Source of the DNA: Flavobacteriaceae bacterium R38
GTDB lineage: Bacteria > Bacteroidota > Bacteroidia > Flavobacteriales > Flavobacteriaceae
DNA length: 64,000 nt
Assembly (NCBI GenBank): GCA_009901575.1
Contig: WXYP01000002.1
Location: forward strand, 558,001-622,000
Direction of reading: 5' to 3'
The notes beneath the pieces were generated by a model that saw only the letters and a list, made by a program, of their open reading frames with translations, ran no database searches and was not told the origin of the DNA. Positions 63,501-64,000 of this stretch are shown here, in pieces. Position 1 is the first letter of the stretch. Each line of letters starts with the position of its first letter. The translations under genes were made by a program, and so were the position numbers.

Positions 63501-63648
63501 CAAATGCTTTTTTAAAAAAATCTACTTCAATTTCTCCGTAAATATCATAACGCATGACCATATTGTACAACGGACTGGAAGGGGCTAGTTTTTGCCCTAT
63601 CCAAAGTAAAGATTGACTCTGAGTTAATGATATAGGAGTAGATTCCAT
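60517..63648 (-). CDS. Non-ribosomal peptide synthetase, one module C-A-T
   Basis: A 1043-residue single-module NRPS. Condensation domain (~5-440): HHLITDAW with His136 and Asp140. Adenylation domain (~455-950): LTYKELNDKANRLA, IYTSGSTGHPKGV (A3), NEYGPSEATIG (A5), YRTQDLVRW (A7), FQVKINGYRIELGEIE (A8), LSANGKVDRK (A10). Carrier domain (~965-1040): IGGDSLAALR with Ser999 for phosphopantetheine. No thioesterase or reductase follows, so release needs another protein. The eye-read pocket code (about D-I-N-A-V-G-E-I-G-K) is nearest Asn/Asp types, a weak guess. Last gene of an operon with a ligase and a stand-alone ACP, so an N-acylated amino acid or small lipopeptide is plausible. Confidence 0.93.
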   Translation of the reverse strand: MESTPISLTQSQSLLWIGQKLAPSSPLYNMVMRYDIYGEIEVDFFKKAFEIVAQNSEALQFTFYEEKGQPYQKIKGEMPGEMMFVDHSQHQNPIETYNKWETERKKQLFDLSKCLYDSVLIKINAEHYIWYFNQHHLITDAWSKAVLFSKVSELYSKLLNKDQEVAVSIGPYRNFTAFEAKSQSESAYVKEKEFWKEKAQEHVTTLALYQNKTPKKQSTAATRHVVNLGKERSHQLKALANEKGIRLWTLDLSLYNVFLTALFAYLYRVSGQESFSVGTPSHNRMKRDFKDTIGYLVEIFPIAETVRKNDTFLSLLKRIQIGTNDFLKHVQPGLSNTRLNRNFNVLFNYINTVHENFNGIHTTSSWVHPGHQDPAHYFRLHVQDFHNTGEFSLYFDLNNEVFNEDLQKVIPEHFINVLDAFIKNKNQEILAQPVLSNQEYHQMITVFNDTDTQITDNSCLISQIEKQAEKTPDAISVRHKERFLTYKELNDKANRLARCLLSQSIGEGSHVAIYLKRSPEYVISVLAVLKTGATYIPVPTNYPQERISYILNDAQAKTVITHNEYSSSKIYENTNIIDIDTFDYDAYESSNLAVIPNIKSTAFLIYTSGSTGHPKGVQIVNESLTNYIHWTKDAYIDYTNQPNIPLFTTTGFDITANSVFLPLLCGGTIHVYQEKGDQIDIAITDVIEDNKVDFIKLTPAHGNFIKGKSLKDSLVKVVVVTGDTFKTELGNHIYEAFEGNPVSIFNEYGPSEATIGCTYHKFTPGSDSPDVPIGSPIYNMKAYVLDDFKNPVPHGVTGELYLSGKGLASGYLGKETLTREKFIENPFEKHTLIYRTQDLVRWNEEGVLEYLGRTDFQVKINGYRIELGEIESIILKYPGINNCVVTANVNENGEKSLGAYFSAKEDVLLSDLQLYLAKKLPRYMVPSGYKQLEKLPLSANGKVDRKLVSKFDLLSVNNEVKYIAPENEIEELIAGIWEEIFPLKKISTIANFIEIGGDSLAALRINTQIQEQLEISLPLNKIFEFPTITTYADYIEKTIIEFL

Positions 63649-63655
63649 TTTTTAA

Positions 63656-63904
63656 TTATGCTGATGGTATTACTTTAGTTTTTAAATAATCTGTGATATG
63701 CATTATGGTCATAAAATTTTCAATAATGAGATCTTCGGGTGGTACCTGAATCTTAAATTCAGATTCTATAAACCCTATAAGTTTCATCATTCCTAAAGAA
63801 TCTATGATTCCGCCTCCAAGGAGGTCGTCATGAATATCTAGTTCTTCATCTAATTCTTCATTGATCAATTCTACCGAGATATAATTTATTAATTGTTGTT
63901 GCAT
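63656..63904 (-). CDS. Stand-alone acyl carrier protein
   Basis: An 82-residue acyl/peptidyl carrier protein. GGGIIDSLGMMKLIGFIE contains the phosphopantetheine Ser at about residue 36 (DSLGMM), and the four-helix length and acidic composition are standard. It is not the fatty-acid AcpP by context: it lies 7 bp before the NRPS gene and 14 bp after an AMP-forming ligase gene. It probably receives an activated acyl group from the ligase and offers it to the NRPS condensation domain. Confidence 0.92.
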   Translation of the reverse strand: MQQQLINYISVELINEELDEELDIHDDLLGGGIIDSLGMMKLIGFIESEFKIQVPPEDLIIENFMTIMHITDYLKTKVIPSA

Positions 63905-63918
63905 GATTTCTGTTCTGT

Positions 63919-64000
63919 TTATGCTAAAATTTCTTTGATTTTATTTCTGTTTATTTTCCCTGAACTTGTCCTTGGAAATGCATTGAGTACATGAACTTTA
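63919..64000 (-). CDS. AMP-forming acyl/aminoacyl ligase, C-terminal fragment
   Basis: The last 26 codons of a gene continuing past the right edge. The visible end (KVHVLNAFPRTSSGKINRNK) contains the PxTSSGKIxR motif of the C-terminal subdomain of acyl-CoA synthetases and adenylation enzymes, with the catalytic Lys in GKI. It ends 14 bp before the ACP gene and is probably the loading ligase for that carrier. Whether it activates a fatty acid or another acid cannot be told from this fragment. Confidence 0.85.
   Translation of the reverse strand, partial: KVHVLNAFPRTSSGKINRNKIKEILA

Noticed and set aside
1-64000. CRISPR arrays, tRNA or rRNA genes, transposases
   Set aside because: Looked for regular repeats, cloverleaf-like ends and transposase motifs on both strands and saw none; a covariance search for tRNAs was not possible.

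Overview
The window reads as chromosomal DNA of a member of the Bacteroidota, class Flavobacteriia. Evidence: AT-rich composition (roughly one third G+C by eye), few Shine-Dalgarno sequences, several TAnnTTTG -7 boxes, LytS-type histidine kinase/LytTR regulator pairs, a TonB-dependent receptor with a carboxypeptidase-regulatory-like N-terminus, many lipoproteins and secreted proteins, and DUF families common in this group. A marine, Aquimarina-like genus is a guess. No rRNA, tRNA, CRISPR array, prophage or intact insertion sequence was seen.

Layout. 0-5.6 kb: the tail of a LytTR regulator, an EamA exporter, an EEP-family hydrolase, a DEAD-box helicase, and a propeller lipoprotein with an anchored exported protein. 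5.7-11.6 kb (minus strand): a lipoprotein serine hydrolase, a 49-codon ORF, two tandem 68-residue Cys-rich double-glycine peptides, and an overlapping operon of histidine kinase, LytTR regulator, M23 peptidase and a small membrane protein. 11.7-15.5 kb: a DUF5694 protein, a serine hydrolase and a second LytS/LytTR pair. 15.5-23.2 kb (minus): a cupin with two SDRs, an amidohydrolase, a cold-shock-domain protein, a DUF1456 protein, a large S9 peptidase and a HbpS-like protein. 23.4-28.8 kb (plus): a dicarboxylate/amino-acid symporter with an HD-domain protein, then two tandem M14 peptidase homologues, the first lacking the normal zinc and active-site residues.

29.4-39.7 kb is an accessory-looking stretch of plus-strand genes, mostly single units: small membrane proteins, alpha/beta-hydrolase-like proteins, a PD40 lipoprotein, NTF2-like proteins, an AraC regulator and a serine hydrolase. 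They are separated by non-coding spacers with imperfect palindromes. Several starts follow a GTT-type box by 22-27 nt, recalling a gene-cassette array, though no integrase is in view. 39.7-47.8 kb is a minus-strand run of membrane protease, propeller, AraC regulators, VOC, DUF6265, lipoproteins, an AhpD-like protein and an SDR.

48-54.7 kb holds an SRPBCC-ArsR-SRPBCC operon with two operator palindromes over its promoter, a divergent ene-reductase/HxlR pair sharing AGTAACTAA repeats, a DUF819 membrane protein and a third complete LytS/LytTR pair. 54.9-57.3 kb is an ankyrin-repeat protein coupled to a serine hydrolase. 57.4-60.4 kb is a TonB-dependent receptor with an upstream His-rich protein, probably for metal uptake. 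60.5-64 kb is the end of a natural-product operon: C-terminus of an AMP-forming ligase, stand-alone acyl carrier protein, and a C-A-T NRPS module without thioesterase.

The best candidates for undescribed biology are the paired Cys-rich peptides beside the LytS/LytTR-M23 operon, the M14 pseudoenzyme/enzyme pair, the cassette-like region, the TonB receptor/His-rich pair, and the ligase-ACP-NRPS unit.
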